64,000 nt of DNA from Oceanobacillus jordanicus (GCF_022095695.1 NZ_JAIFZM010000001.1:248001-312000), one strand, 5' to 3'. Shown: positions 7,972-17,489, counted from the stretch's first letter. Made by a program: numbers and translations. Notes: generated from the sequence alone by a model not told the origin.

Positions 7972-10617
7972 ATGATGGACTATTATCAGAAAAAATCAGA
8001 AGATGTGCTGGATCAGTTTAATACATCTGAAAACGGACTTACGAGCGCAGATGTGAAACAATTGATAGATGAGAAAGGTTATAACGAAATTGAAGAAAAA
8101 GAGAGAGATCCAATTTGGAAACTGTTTCTGGAGACGTTTAAGGACTCTATGGTCATTGTCCTTCTAGTTGCAGCAGGAATTCAATTGCTCTTAGGTGAAG
8201 TAATTGAATCACTCATCATCTTCCTCGTACTTTTAATCAATTCGGTTATTAGTGTTGTGCAAACAAGAAAGGCAGAAGGATCCTTGGAAGCCTTACGAAA
8301 TATGTCTGCGCCAGTTGCTCAAGTGATTCGAGATGGCACAAAGCAGTCCATTCCTGCACGAGAGCTAGTGCCAGGAGACATTGTTTTTCTTGAGGCAGGG
8401 GATTATGTTCCTGCGGATGGAAGGGTACTAGAAAGCGGGTCTTTAAAAGTCGACGAAGGAATGTTGACTGGGGAGTCGGAAGCTGTTGAGAAAGAAACGA
8501 GGACGATTAATGAAGAAGTAGCTCTTGGGGATCGGAAAAACATGGTATTTAGTAGCTCCCTCATTGTATATGGCCGTGGAAGTTTCGTAGTCACGGGGAC
8601 AGGAAAAGAGACGGAAATTGGTAAAATTGCTGGTATGATCGAAACCGCGGAGGAAAAACAGACACCGTTACAACGTAAATTGGATCGTTTTAGTAAAAAA
8701 CTTGGAATAGGGATTCTGCTTCTATGTATTCTGATTTTTGCTGTACAGGTCGGTAGAATTTGGTTTGGTGATAGTGATGCAGATACAACTACAGCTATTT
8801 TAAATGCGCTTATGTTCTCTGTTGCCATAGCAGTAGCAGCAATACCAGAAGCCCTTTCTTCCATCGTAACCATTGTTCTATCTGTTGGTACAAACAAAAT
8901 GGCTCGGCAGCATGCCATTATTCGTAAATTGCCTGCAGTGGAGACACTTGGTTCTACAAGTGTCATCTGTACAGATAAGACGGGTACATTGACACAAAAC
9001 AAGATGACCGTGATGGACCACTATTTACCTGGAAAGCAAAACACAGAGCTACCGGAGGATAAGGAAGATTGGGATGAAGCACAAAAACTTTTACTTTACA
9101 CCGCTGTGCTGTGTAATGACTCCTATATCAATGAGGAAGGACAGGAGATAGGAGATCCCACAGAAACAGCGTTAATTCATTTCGCTAATAAAGTATATGG
9201 GGGCTATGAAGAGATTCGCGAAGCATATGATCGAGAGGAAGAGCTTCCTTTCGATTCTGACCGCAAACTCATGTCAACCGTTTATACGATTGATGGCACA
9301 AAACGTATGCTAATTAAGGGCGGGCCAGATGTCATGTTTGAGCGGGCGGCCTATGTACTTGTCGACGGGGAAGAAAAGCCAATGACAGATGAACTGTTAA
9401 ATGATCTGCAGCAAGCAAATGAAAGCTTTTCTGAACAGGCACTCCGCGTCTTAGCATATGGGTATAAACGCTTGAAGGAAGATCAAGGACCAGTTGGCCA
9501 TCAGGATGAAAAGGATTTTGTCTTAATTGGATTAACAGCCATGATGGACCCGCCTCGTGAAGCAGTTTATGGATCAATCGAGGAATCAAAAAAGGCCGGG
9601 ATACGTACGGTCATGATTACAGGTGACCACAAAACAACCGCACAAGCAATTGGCCGTGATATCGGGTTAATGGATCAAGATGATATAGCTGTAACGGGCC
9701 AGGAACTTGATGCTATGTCAGAAGCAGAACTTGAAGAAAAGCTGGAACAGATTTCTGTTTATGCAAGGGTTTCTCCAGAGAATAAAATCCGCATCGTGCG
9801 AGCTTGGCAAAAGCGAAACAGTATTACAGCGATGACCGGTGATGGTGTAAATGACGCTCCTGCATTAAAGCAAGCAGATATTGGAATCGCGATGGGGAGC
9901 GGCACAGACGTTGCGAAGGATTCGTCAGCAATGATATTAACGGATGACAATTTTGTCTCCATTGTTAATGCAGTGGGCGTAGGTCGAACGGTTTTCGATA
10001 ATATCAAGAAAGCTATCGGCTACTTGTTTGCCGGAAACCTTGGAGCGATCATTGCCATTTTGTTTGCTGTTATTTTCAATTGGGCAAATCCATTCACAGC
10101 ATTGCAACTGCTATTTATTAATCTGGTGAATGATTCCTTACCAGCAATTGCGCTAGGTATGGAAAAGTCGGAGCCTGATGTTATGAAAAGGAAGCCGCGC
10201 AACATTGAAGAAGGAATCTTTTCAGGTGGAACAATGCGAGCAGTGTTGACCAGAGGAATACTAATTGGGATTGCTGTTATCATCTCCCATTATATCGGAC
10301 TACAGCATTCCGATGAAATGGGTATTGCGATGGCATTTACTACACTTATTCTGGCCAGAACCCTGCAAACCTTTGCTGCACGTTCTAATGTGCAAACTGC
10401 TTTTGGTGCTGGGTTCTTCCGTAACAAGTATGTGATTGGTGCGGTAGCACTATGTTTAGTTCTTTATACGGTCACCATTATGCCATTTGCAAGAGATGTA
10501 TTTTCCATCCCAGATACATTCGGGTTTCAGGAGTGGGGAATTGCAGCAGGATTATCATTGGTAGCGGTAATCTTAATGGAGGTTCTGAAAAAGATTATCA
10601 ACACTGTTCAGAAATAG
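7972..10617 (+). CDS. P-type cation-transporting ATPase (Mn2+/Ca2+ efflux type)
   Basis: The protein has 881 residues. Numbered from the ATG at 7975, the main landmarks are the actuator-loop motif TGES (about 165-168), the phosphorylation motif DKTGTLT with Asp334, and the hinge motif TGDGVNDAP (about 621-629). About ten membrane helices fit the P2 (SERCA/PMR1-like) class. Members pump Ca2+ or Mn2+ out of the cytoplasm. The two candidate ATGs, 7972 and 7975, are adjacent, and GGAAGG is 5 or 8 bases upstream. The Mn2+ riboswitch directly upstream argues that Mn2+ is the physiological substrate, as for Lactococcus YoaB. That is inference from context. B. subtilis YloB is a more distant relative. 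Confidence 0.9.
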   Translation: MMDYYQKKSEDVLDQFNTSENGLTSADVKQLIDEKGYNEIEEKERDPIWKLFLETFKDSMVIVLLVAAGIQLLLGEVIESLIIFLVLLINSVISVVQTRKAEGSLEALRNMSAPVAQVIRDGTKQSIPARELVPGDIVFLEAGDYVPADGRVLESGSLKVDEGMLTGESEAVEKETRTINEEVALGDRKNMVFSSSLIVYGRGSFVVTGTGKETEIGKIAGMIETAEEKQTPLQRKLDRFSKKLGIGILLLCILIFAVQVGRIWFGDSDADTTTAILNALMFSVAIAVAAIPEALSSIVTIVLSVGTNKMARQHAIIRKLPAVETLGSTSVICTDKTGTLTQNKMTVMDHYLPGKQNTELPEDKEDWDEAQKLLLYTAVLCNDSYINEEGQEIGDPTETALIHFANKVYGGYEEIREAYDREEELPFDSDRKLMSTVYTIDGTKRMLIKGGPDVMFERAAYVLVDGEEKPMTDELLNDLQQANESFSEQALRVLAYGYKRLKEDQGPVGHQDEKDFVLIGLTAMMDPPREAVYGSIEESKKAGIRTVMITGDHKTTAQAIGRDIGLMDQDDIAVTGQELDAMSEAELEEKLEQISVYARVSPENKIRIVRAWQKRNSITAMTGDGVNDAPALKQADIGIAMGSGTDVAKDSSAMILTDDNFVSIVNAVGVGRTVFDNIKKAIGYLFAGNLGAIIAILFAVIFNWANPFTALQLLFINLVNDSLPAIALGMEKSEPDVMKRKPRNIEEGIFSGGTMRAVLTRGILIGIAVIISHYIGLQHSDEMGIAMAFTTLILARTLQTFAARSNVQTAFGAGFFRNKYVIGAVALCLVLYTVTIMPFARDVFSIPDTFGFQEWGIAAGLSLVAVILMEVLKKIINTVQK

Positions 10618-10634
10618 GAAAAGAAAATAGCGAT

Positions 10635-10673
10635 AGAAAAGGTGAGCAGTTGCATACACGGCTCACCTTTTCT
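10635..10673 (+). terminator. Terminator after P-type ATPase
   Basis: AGAAAAGGTGAGC (10635-10647) pairs with GCTCACCTTTTCT (10661-10673). The stem is strong and ends in a short T-rich tract. A TATAAT at 10679-10684 just beyond may serve the next operon. Confidence 0.65.
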
Positions 10674-10719
10674 GATGCTATAATAACTATATTCGCTTAA
10701 AAATGGAGTGTCAGACATC

Positions 10720-11091
10720 ATGTTAAATTTGGGAAAGATAATCCTTCATACGATTGTGTTGATTGGGTTTTATCAGGTGGGGTTGTTGATTCAAACAACG
10801 TTTCAACTGTTTGTGCCTGGTAGTGTAATAGGAATGATCCTGCTTTTTATATTTTTATCTTTGAAAGTGATAAAGGTTACATGGATAGAAAACGGGGCTC
10901 GTTTTATCGTAGATAATCTCGCGCTCTTTTTTATTCCGGTCACCGTTGGGATATTAGAATACTATGATGTGTTTGCGGGAAAAGGTGCATTGTTAATTTT
11001 AATTGCTTTAGTTAGTACGATGTTAGTCATGGGAATATCAGGGGCGACTAGTCAATGGTTGGTCAGACGGAGGGCAGAAGAGCATGATTGA
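10720..11091 (+). CDS. CidA/LrgA-family holin-like membrane protein
   Basis: The protein has 123 residues, with four membrane helices and a short basic tail (WLVRRRAEEHD). The segment FVPGSVIGMILLF and the later NLALFFIPVTVGILEYYD are typical of LrgA/CidA. These proteins act with an LrgB/CidB partner in murein hydrolase export control or in pyruvate and overflow-metabolite transport. The ATG at 10720 has GGAG eleven bases upstream. A GTG at 10708 overlaps that Shine-Dalgarno and is less likely. It overlaps the next gene by eight bases, so the two form an operon. Whether this is the Cid or the Lrg type cannot be told from sequence. Confidence 0.85.
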   Translation: MLNLGKIILHTIVLIGFYQVGLLIQTTFQLFVPGSVIGMILLFIFLSLKVIKVTWIENGARFIVDNLALFFIPVTVGILEYYDVFAGKGALLILIALVSTMLVMGISGATSQWLVRRRAEEHD

Positions 11092-11773
11092 TTTTTTAAT
11101 TGGCATAGCCGCCATTATTGGTACATGTATCGCGTATGTTTTTTCGGTACGTGTTCATAGAAAGTGGAATGTTACCATTACAGCGCCTGTGATCATTTCT
11201 ACTGTACTCATTATTTGCGTGCTCTTAATATTCCGAATCCCGTATGAAACGTATATGCTTGGAGGAGAATGGATCAATCATTTACTCGGCCCAGCAGTTG
11301 TTGCGTTAGCATACCCCTTATATAATCAACGAAATACCCTGAAAAAATTGTTAGTTCCCTTAATTGTTGGCACAACAATGGGAGCTTTAGTGGGAATTTC
11401 CTCAGGTGTTCTAATGGCAAGATGGGCGGGGTTTGAGGAAACGATTATTTATGCTTTAACGCCTAAATCGGTTACGACTCCTGTTGCCATGGCTGTCACG
11501 GAAACGCTGGGAGGCATCATTCCACTGGCAGCAGTATTTGTAATGTTTGCTGGAATTGGTGGTGTCATGATCCATAATCTTGTATTTCGGTTATTCCGTT
11601 TGGATCACTACCTTGGAAGAGGGGTTGGGATGGGCAGTGCATCCCATGCTATCGGTACAGCAACATTGATGGAAGATAGCCAATTAGAAGGATCTGTGAG
11701 TACAGTTGCCATGGTAATGAGTGCCGTGGTGGTCTCTATTATCTCCCCAGCTCTTATCTCGCTATTATTATAA
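11084..11773 (+). CDS. LrgB/CidB-family membrane protein
   Basis: The protein has 229 residues and six or more membrane segments. It carries LTPKSVTTPVAMAVTETLGG and RGVGMGSASHAIGTA, the hallmarks of LrgB (PF04172). It is the obligate partner of the upstream CidA/LrgA-like protein, whose 3' end it overlaps. B. subtilis YsbAB/PftAB is a pyruvate facilitator of the same family, so a role in pyruvate or acetate physiology is possible. No LytTR-type regulator gene is adjacent, unlike many lrgAB loci. A bidirectional terminator follows. Confidence 0.87.
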   Translation: MIDFLIGIAAIIGTCIAYVFSVRVHRKWNVTITAPVIISTVLIICVLLIFRIPYETYMLGGEWINHLLGPAVVALAYPLYNQRNTLKKLLVPLIVGTTMGALVGISSGVLMARWAGFEETIIYALTPKSVTTPVAMAVTETLGGIIPLAAVFVMFAGIGGVMIHNLVFRLFRLDHYLGRGVGMGSASHAIGTATLMEDSQLEGSVSTVAMVMSAVVVSIISPALISLLL

Positions 11774-11779
11774 TTTATG

Positions 11780-11815
11780 AAAACCCAAGTCTACTATCGG
11801 CTTGGGTTTTGTTTA
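11780..11815. terminator. Bidirectional terminator between lrgB-like and yutJ-like genes
   Basis: AAAACCCAAG (11780-11789) pairs with CTTGGGTTTT (11801-11810). A/T tracts on both sides suit the convergent genes. Confidence 0.8.
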
Positions 11816-11852
11816 TACATGGTCACTAAAAGTCTAGCAAATACTAGTATTT

Positions 11853-12914
11853 CTAATGTCGTTTGTTTAACCATAAAACACCGGACTTCGCCAGTCTTGG
11901 CAGGAGGCCTGTCATCGGTTTTTGCATCATGTTACCAAAACCATCGGACTTACCTAATGATCCTAGTGTCCCTTTTAATTTTATTTCCTTCGGTTTTTTC
12001 GGTTCTTTATCGTGTAAAACAGCTAGTAAGACCTCTGCAATTTGTTCCCCTTGCTGACCAGCAAGCTGAGCGCTTGGAGAGTATTCAGACGATGCACAAT
12101 CCCCGACTACATAGACGTTTGGATGATCTGGCACCTGATAATAGTCATTCAGGATGACCTTTTCCTGTGTATCCTTCTTAAAAGGAAGTTCTCTTACAAG
12201 GTAGTTCGGCTGTACACCTGCTGTCCAGATTGTTACATCGTTTACATAACATACACCATTATTACAAACCCCATCTTTTTCCACGTATTCCACGTTGGAA
12301 TGATGCAAGACGTCTACCTCGTTTTTCACAAACCATTCTGCAACATATTCTTGAATTTTACTATCGAAGGCTTTTAATACAGAGGCCCCACGATCAAGCA
12401 AGCGAATGTTTAAGTCTGATCTGCTTTCTCTAATTTCTGAAGCTACTTCGATCCCACTAAGTCCAGCTCCTACCACGGAGACTTTTCCATAGGCCTTTAA
12501 ATTACAAACCGCAAGCCCTGCTTTTCTAGCCTTTTCAAACGTTTGTACACTATGAGTGAATTCTTCTGCTCCTTCTATGCCATGATAATTGTCTTCACAT
12601 CCGAGCCCAATTACCAAGTAATCATAGGATAAGATTTTACTAGAATCTTTAAACGAAATCTGTTCCTTTTCCGTGTCAACCTTCATAATTTCTCCATAAA
12701 CATATTGAACGCGGTCATCATCTGGAAAGCTTAAACGAACGTCCTTCTCTGCAGATGTCCCAGCAGCTATCGTGTAAAACTCTGTTTTAATAGAATGATA
12801 TGGATTTCTATCCACTAGGGTGATCTCAATAGATTCCGGTAACTGATGCTGTAATAATCCGAGAACTACTTTTAATCCCCCATATCCTCCACCTAATACG
12901 ACCAATCGCTTCAT
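11853..12914 (-). CDS. yutJ: Type II NADH dehydrogenase-like FAD oxidoreductase (YutJ-like)
   Basis: The protein has 353 residues. The N-terminal FAD-binding loop is VVLGGGYGGLK (about 4-14), the second Rossmann NAD loop is VVGAGLSGIEVASE (about 153-166), and the C-terminal FAD motif is VYVVGDCAS. These define the NDH-2 / pyridine nucleotide-disulphide oxidoreductase fold. Proteins of this type oxidise NADH and pass electrons to quinone at the inner face of the membrane. It resembles the shorter Bacillus YutJ more than the main Ndh/YumB. It lacks an obvious C-terminal amphipathic membrane anchor beyond a basic, leucine-rich tail, so quinone reduction is not certain. The gene is monocistronic and convergent with the lrgAB-like genes. 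Confidence 0.8.
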   Translation of the reverse strand: MKRLVVLGGGYGGLKVVLGLLQHQLPESIEITLVDRNPYHSIKTEFYTIAAGTSAEKDVRLSFPDDDRVQYVYGEIMKVDTEKEQISFKDSSKILSYDYLVIGLGCEDNYHGIEGAEEFTHSVQTFEKARKAGLAVCNLKAYGKVSVVGAGLSGIEVASEIRESRSDLNIRLLDRGASVLKAFDSKIQEYVAEWFVKNEVDVLHHSNVEYVEKDGVCNNGVCYVNDVTIWTAGVQPNYLVRELPFKKDTQEKVILNDYYQVPDHPNVYVVGDCASSEYSPSAQLAGQQGEQIAEVLLAVLHDKEPKKPKEIKLKGTLGSLGKSDGFGNMMQKPMTGLLPRLAKSGVLWLNKRH

Positions 12915-13055
12915 AACAAAACCCCATCTCTAAGTACAGAATAAATATGTATAATTCTATTTTAGCGAATCTGTAAGCGTATGTCACCATAAGACTGAAT
13001 TCTTCACAAATCGACATATCCTTTATGCTATACTACGGAAAAAGGAGGGGTTTTC

Positions 13056-13535
13056 ATGGCAGAACGGATTAGTACAGCTATTCAGGACACCTATGATGAA
13101 AAATATTCCTGGTGTTACGGCTGTGGGAGATTAAACGAACAAGGCTTACAAATTAAGACGCGTTGGGAAGGGGAAGAAACCGTAACGGCCTATCTTCCAC
13201 GCGCAGAGCATATGGCTATACCCGGATTTGTCTATGGTGGATTGATCGCTTCTATTATCGATTGCCATGGCACTGCCTCAGCGGCGATGGCCCTGCATCG
13301 GAAAAATGGTTTTGAGCCAGGGGATGGGCCGGAACCTCCGCGGTTTGTTACGGCATCTCTTCATATTGACTATCTTAAGCCAACCCCACAGAATGTTTCG
13401 CTTACTGCAATCGGTAAGGTAGAGGAGATACACCCTAAGAAGTGGCGGGTCCGTACGGAAATGTATGCAAAAGATACACTTTGTGCAAAAGGAGAGGTTA
13501 TTGCAGCGATTATGCCCAAAACCTTTATAAAGTGA
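13056..13535 (+). CDS. PaaI-family hot-dog thioesterase
   Basis: The protein has 159 residues. The hot-dog helix region reads PGFVYGGLIASIIDCHGTASAA (in part), with the Gly-Gly and Asp positions seen in PaaI/YbgC-type acyl-CoA thioesterases. SLHIDYLKPTP is the typical central strand. An N-terminal CYGCGRLN motif, common in one PaaI subgroup, may bind metal. It presumably hydrolyses an acyl- or aryl-CoA in the cytosol. The substrate is unknown. AAAGGAGGGG precedes the start. The gene stands alone between a divergent yutJ-like gene and the helicase. Confidence 0.8.
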   Translation: MAERISTAIQDTYDEKYSWCYGCGRLNEQGLQIKTRWEGEETVTAYLPRAEHMAIPGFVYGGLIASIIDCHGTASAAMALHRKNGFEPGDGPEPPRFVTASLHIDYLKPTPQNVSLTAIGKVEEIHPKKWRVRTEMYAKDTLCAKGEVIAAIMPKTFIK

Positions 13536-13647
13536 ACCTTCATTTGCTCGAAGCTTTCACATGTGTCGGAAAAGATATAGCAAGTGACAGAAGCATCTAA
13601 ATCACGTATAATTACTCTTTTAAACCATGTTAAAAGAGGAGTATTAC

Positions 13648-15573
13648 ATGACGAAACCAAATGCGCTTCCGTTTACTGTTTCAAAGACAGAAAATTTCTT
13701 TGACCGGCTTGGGGATTATGTTGGAGATGTATTTTATGATATCCTGCCGGAAAAAGGGTATGAGCTACGGGATGAACAAATATATATGGCCTTTCAACTG
13801 GAACAGGCTTTTAAGAATAAACGCACTATTTTCGCTGAAGCAGGCGTGGGAACTGGTAAAACCTTTGTGTACTTGCTATATGCGATTTGTTATGCGAGAT
13901 ACAAACGAAAGCCAGCGATCATTTCCTGTGCGGATGAGACGTTAATTGAACAGCTTGTTAAAAAGGGCGGCGATATTGAAAAGTTAGAAGAAGCGCTAGG
14001 CCTGAACATAGATGTTCGTCTTGCCAAGGCGAGAGAGAATTATGTCTGTATGAAAAAGCTTGATCCTATTGCGAATAAAACGGCTGATGAGGACATTCTC
14101 CGGGTACATGATGAGATTCCTGATTTCGTATTTGATACTGGGGCATCCATGCAATCCTTTGAACGATATGGGGATCGAAAGGAATACCCTTGGGTACCAA
14201 ACGAGAAGTGGGAAGAAATTGGGTGGGACCAATTACAACAGTGCTCGACCTGTGAATGGCGTCATCGAAGTGGACAAACGTTGAACAGAGAATACTATCG
14301 TCATGCTACTGACTTAATTATTTGTTCACACGACTTTTATATGGAACATATTTGGACAAAAGAATCACGTAAACGAGAAGGGCAAATGCCTCTCCTTCCA
14401 GAATCAAGCTGTGTTGTTTTTGATGAAGGGCATCTTTTAGAATTTGCTGCACAGAAAGGTCTCACATATCGCTTTAATTTTCATGCACTAAGTAAGGTGC
14501 TGACTGGTTATATGGGACAGGATGTAAGGGAAGAGTCCCTTTACTTAATTGAAGACATAATCGGTATGAATGATGACTGGTTTGATTTACTGGAAGAGAG
14601 CGCGGTAGCTGTTGAAGGGTCAGAACGTCATGAGATAACCTTCAATAGTAAGTTAAAAGAACTTGCTGAAAAGCTTCATCATAACGTACAGGAATTACTG
14701 GAGCAGCTTGTCTTTGACGCTGAGCTCTTTACCATCGATGATTACCACATTAAAATCATTGAAGAATATTTAGAGTTTTTCTCTTATGGATTATCCATCC
14801 TAATGCGAGATGATGAAGGCATTTACTGGCTGGAGAAAACAGATAGCGAGACAAGTCTCGTCATCATGCCGAGACTAGTGGAGGAAGTTCTAAGGAAAGA
14901 AGTGTTCTCCCAGGACATTCCGTTCGTATTCTCTTCTGCTACATTGGCACAGGGAAAAGACTTCACATATCTAGCAGACAGCCTTGGTATCACGTCCTAC
15001 GATTCCTTCTCCGTTAATTCGCCATTTGATTATGAAGAAAAAATGCAACTGTCTAGTCATGTCGAGGTAGATATACTTGAGAAATTTGAAGCGATTCATA
15101 AGGACATCAAAGAGAATAATGGGAAAACCTTGGTGCTGTTTGCAACGGCTCAGGAGATGAAGGCATTTCGCAAATGGGCAGACGAACAGCAATGGGACTT
15201 CCCTGTGTTGTATGAAGGGGACAGAGAGATTAGTGAGACAGTCAAAAGCTTCCAACTCGATGATTCAGCTGTACTTTGTGCCTACCATCTTTGGGAAGGA
15301 CTGGACGTTCCAGGGGAAGCACTGACCCAAGTCATTATTGCATCCCTGCCGTTTCCACCAAAAGACCCTGTTTTTCAGGCGAAACGGAAGCATGTGGCCA
15401 ATCCAGAGGCAGATGTAGATGTGCCTTATATGTTGCTTCGCTTACGCCAAGGTATTGGACGATTAATTCGGACAAGCAACGACCATGGGACTATTCATAT
15501 CTGGATGACAGAGGAAGATAAGCAGAAATACTTCGCGGAGATTCAAAAAGTATTGCCTGTAAAGATCACATAG
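13648..15573 (+). CDS. DinG/XPD-like ATP-dependent DNA helicase with Fe-S cysteines
   Basis: The protein has 641 residues. Walker A is AEAGVGTGKT (about 62-71). The Walker B box reads VFDEGH, a DEGH variant of the family's DEAH. Motif VI is QGIGRLIR. Between the first motifs lie four cysteines (ENYVC, CSTC and LIICSHD). Their spacing suits the 4Fe-4S cluster of XPD/DinG helicases. It is expected to unwind DNA 5' to 3' or resolve R-loops and forks, and is probably related to B. subtilis YpvA. The ATG at 13648 is preceded by AGAGGAG; an ATG at 13627 would overlap that site. A terminator follows. Confidence 0.85.
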   Translation: MTKPNALPFTVSKTENFFDRLGDYVGDVFYDILPEKGYELRDEQIYMAFQLEQAFKNKRTIFAEAGVGTGKTFVYLLYAICYARYKRKPAIISCADETLIEQLVKKGGDIEKLEEALGLNIDVRLAKARENYVCMKKLDPIANKTADEDILRVHDEIPDFVFDTGASMQSFERYGDRKEYPWVPNEKWEEIGWDQLQQCSTCEWRHRSGQTLNREYYRHATDLIICSHDFYMEHIWTKESRKREGQMPLLPESSCVVFDEGHLLEFAAQKGLTYRFNFHALSKVLTGYMGQDVREESLYLIEDIIGMNDDWFDLLEESAVAVEGSERHEITFNSKLKELAEKLHHNVQELLEQLVFDAELFTIDDYHIKIIEEYLEFFSYGLSILMRDDEGIYWLEKTDSETSLVIMPRLVEEVLRKEVFSQDIPFVFSSATLAQGKDFTYLADSLGITSYDSFSVNSPFDYEEKMQLSSHVEVDILEKFEAIHKDIKENNGKTLVLFATAQEMKAFRKWADEQQWDFPVLYEGDREISETVKSFQLDDSAVLCAYHLWEGLDVPGEALTQVIIASLPFPPKDPVFQAKRKHVANPEADVDVPYMLLRLRQGIGRLIRTSNDHGTIHIWMTEEDKQKYFAEIQKVLPVKIT

Positions 15574-15588
15574 AATGATTTAGATTAA

Positions 15589-15615
15589 AGTCACGCATTT
15601 ACGCGTGGCTTTTTT
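15589..15615 (+). terminator. Terminator after the helicase gene
   Basis: AGTCACGC (15589-15596) pairs with GCGTGGCT (15603-15610), followed by TTTTT. Confidence 0.8.
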
Positions 15616-15752
15616 ATGAGGAGTTTTTTATGTGGGCATAAAGTGAAACGCCCCTGCTGTTGAGTTGATAGTTAAATGCCGCTCTATTCAATTGCTTGTA
15701 TGTATACCATGCTTAAGACAAAACTATAGGGTGAAAGGAGTGCGTTTTTCAA

Positions 15753-16283
15753 ATGAATAAGGCTGTATTTTTAGATCGTGATGGTGTAATCAATGAAGTT
15801 TTAACAGATAGAGTGAAATTTGTGAACACGCCAGAGGACTTTTATTTGCTGGAGGGAGCAGGGGAAGGGGTACATCTGCTTCAAGAAGCTGGTTACAAAG
15901 TTTTTGTTGTGACTAATCAAGGCGGCATTGGGCTCGGATTTATGGATGAAAAAATGCTGCATAACGTGCATGACCATATGAAGGAAGAATTGCGATATTA
16001 TGATGCACATATCGACGAGATTGCGTACTGTCCACATAAACCACATGAAAATTGCCCTTGCAGAAAACCAAAGCCTCAGATGATTCATGATTTGGCAAGA
16101 AAATGGGATATCGCTTTGGATAAGAGCTACATGATTGGGGACCGCGAGCCAGATATTATTGCTGGTAAGGAGGCTGGAACGAAAACGATACTTGTCGGCA
16201 CACGGGATAAAGAGAAGGTAAAGGCAGATTTGGTATTTGAAGATTTGTTGGAAGCGGCGAAGCATTTAACTGATTCGCTTTAA
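15753..16283 (+). CDS. HAD-superfamily phosphatase, GmhB-like
   Basis: The protein has 176 residues. The catalytic motif FLDRDGVIN supplies the nucleophile and general-acid aspartates (Asp8, Asp10). VVTNQGG and MIGDREPDI are HAD motifs II and IV. The CPHKPHENCPCRKP loop carries the Cys/His zinc site found in D-glycero-D-manno-heptose-1,7-bisphosphate 7-phosphatases and histidinol phosphatases. Its role in a Gram-positive without LPS is uncertain. It may dephosphorylate a sugar or glycan intermediate. It is monocistronic with AAAGGAG upstream and a clear terminator downstream. Confidence 0.8.
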   Translation: MNKAVFLDRDGVINEVLTDRVKFVNTPEDFYLLEGAGEGVHLLQEAGYKVFVVTNQGGIGLGFMDEKMLHNVHDHMKEELRYYDAHIDEIAYCPHKPHENCPCRKPKPQMIHDLARKWDIALDKSYMIGDREPDIIAGKEAGTKTILVGTRDKEKVKADLVFEDLLEAAKHLTDSL

Positions 16284-16304
16284 TAACTAAAACATAGAAC
16301 ATGT

Positions 16305-16333
16305 AAACCTGCTTTTGTGGAGCAGGTTTTTTT
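16305..16333 (+). terminator. Terminator after the GmhB-like gene
   Basis: AAACCTGCT pairs with AGCAGGTTT, followed by a T run. Confidence 0.82.
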
Positions 16334-16409
16334 ATGAAAGTAAATCATTCTAAAAATATTGAACAATAAATTCTAATAATATAGAATGTGGGAAGGAGGT
16401 AGGTATGAG

Positions 16410-17456
16410 ATGGATTTAATAAATGCAACGAGTCTGAAAAGAAGAACCTATCAAATCGATGTAAAATGCTCTTTACTGTGGGAATGTGCACTTGGTATAG
16501 CTGCTGTAACAAATACACCCTTACTGGATTCCTTGGAAAAACCGATGCAGTACTGGAGAACGGTTAGAGATTCCTTTTCTGAGGAAATGAGGCAGCAGTT
16601 AGGATTGGTGGAGAAGCACAACACATGGAAGGCTTTGCTACAGGTGCTACATCAAAGAGATTTTTTAGATCTAGAGGATTTTGCAGCTTTTGTCCATAGC
16701 CTAGATGGAAAGGAATTCCGCTATATATGTATTCCTTTTGTGGGGGTTGAGGAACAAGAGATAAGGAGAGATGCTGCCGATGGAAACCAGGAAGCAATGG
16801 AGCAACTACAAACGAAGACAGAGGAAAATCCGTTCTTTCCTCGTTATATTGAATATATTTGTAAAGTAGCTGTGGAAGATCTGAAACGTCATTTGGTAGC
16901 AGTGATGACCGGATGGTATGACGCCATTATAGCTCCCGATAAAGAAAATGTGCAGAAAATCCTTCATACCGATATAGAAGCTAAATGGTTAGCAAAAGAG
17001 AAAATGCCATCAGAAGCATTGGTATCCTGGGCTACCTCTGGAATTAACTATGCAGCAGAACCTGGAGTCCATCGTGTGCTTTTAATCCCACATATGATTT
17101 ATAGGCCGTGGAGCATTGTAGCCGATTTAGAGGGTACTAAAGTGTTTTATTACCCAGTGGCAAATGAGAGCATAGCTCCTGAGGATCCATATATGCCAAA
17201 TGATTTTCTCGTACTGAGGCATAAGGCTTTAGGAGATGAAATGAGGTTGCGCATGGTAAAGCTTTTATTTGAAAAGAGTCGTAGCTTAAATGAATTAACA
17301 GGTTTATTGAAGCTTGGAAAATCAACTATTCATCACCATCTTAAAATACTTCGCTCTGCTAAATTGGTAGAGGTAAAGAACTCATGTTATGTCCTGAAAC
17401 AACATGCGCTTTTCTCTCTCTCAGAGGAACTGGAATTATACATTCACCAAGATTAA
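16410..17456 (+). CDS. ArsR-type winged-helix regulator with large N-terminal domain
   Basis: The protein has 348 residues. The C-terminal 80 residues form a winged helix (RHKALGDEMRLRMVKLLFEK, then SLNELTGLLKLGKSTIHHHL as recognition helix and VEVKNSCYVL as the wing), typical of ArsR/SmtB regulators. The first 260 residues have no metal-site cysteines that I recognise and probably bind a ligand or protein partner. I placed the start at the ATG at 16410 because AAGGAGGT (16393-16400) sits nine bases upstream. The in-frame ATG at 16386 precedes that site. An MFS exporter begins 33 bases downstream and is the obvious regulated partner. The ligand is unknown. Confidence 0.72.
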   Translation: MDLINATSLKRRTYQIDVKCSLLWECALGIAAVTNTPLLDSLEKPMQYWRTVRDSFSEEMRQQLGLVEKHNTWKALLQVLHQRDFLDLEDFAAFVHSLDGKEFRYICIPFVGVEEQEIRRDAADGNQEAMEQLQTKTEENPFFPRYIEYICKVAVEDLKRHLVAVMTGWYDAIIAPDKENVQKILHTDIEAKWLAKEKMPSEALVSWATSGINYAAEPGVHRVLLIPHMIYRPWSIVADLEGTKVFYYPVANESIAPEDPYMPNDFLVLRHKALGDEMRLRMVKLLFEKSRSLNELTGLLKLGKSTIHHHLKILRSAKLVEVKNSCYVLKQHALFSLSEELELYIHQD

Positions 17457-17489
17457 TCAGGTAGTCGTAAATGAAGGGCTGGCAATTAG

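Noticed and set aside
8403-9002. 199-codon open frame on the minus strand
   Set aside because: It lies wholly inside the P-type ATPase gene and has no recognisable protein features or start signal.
15801-16265. 154-codon minus-strand frame
   Set aside because: It is antisense to the HAD phosphatase gene and shows no domain.
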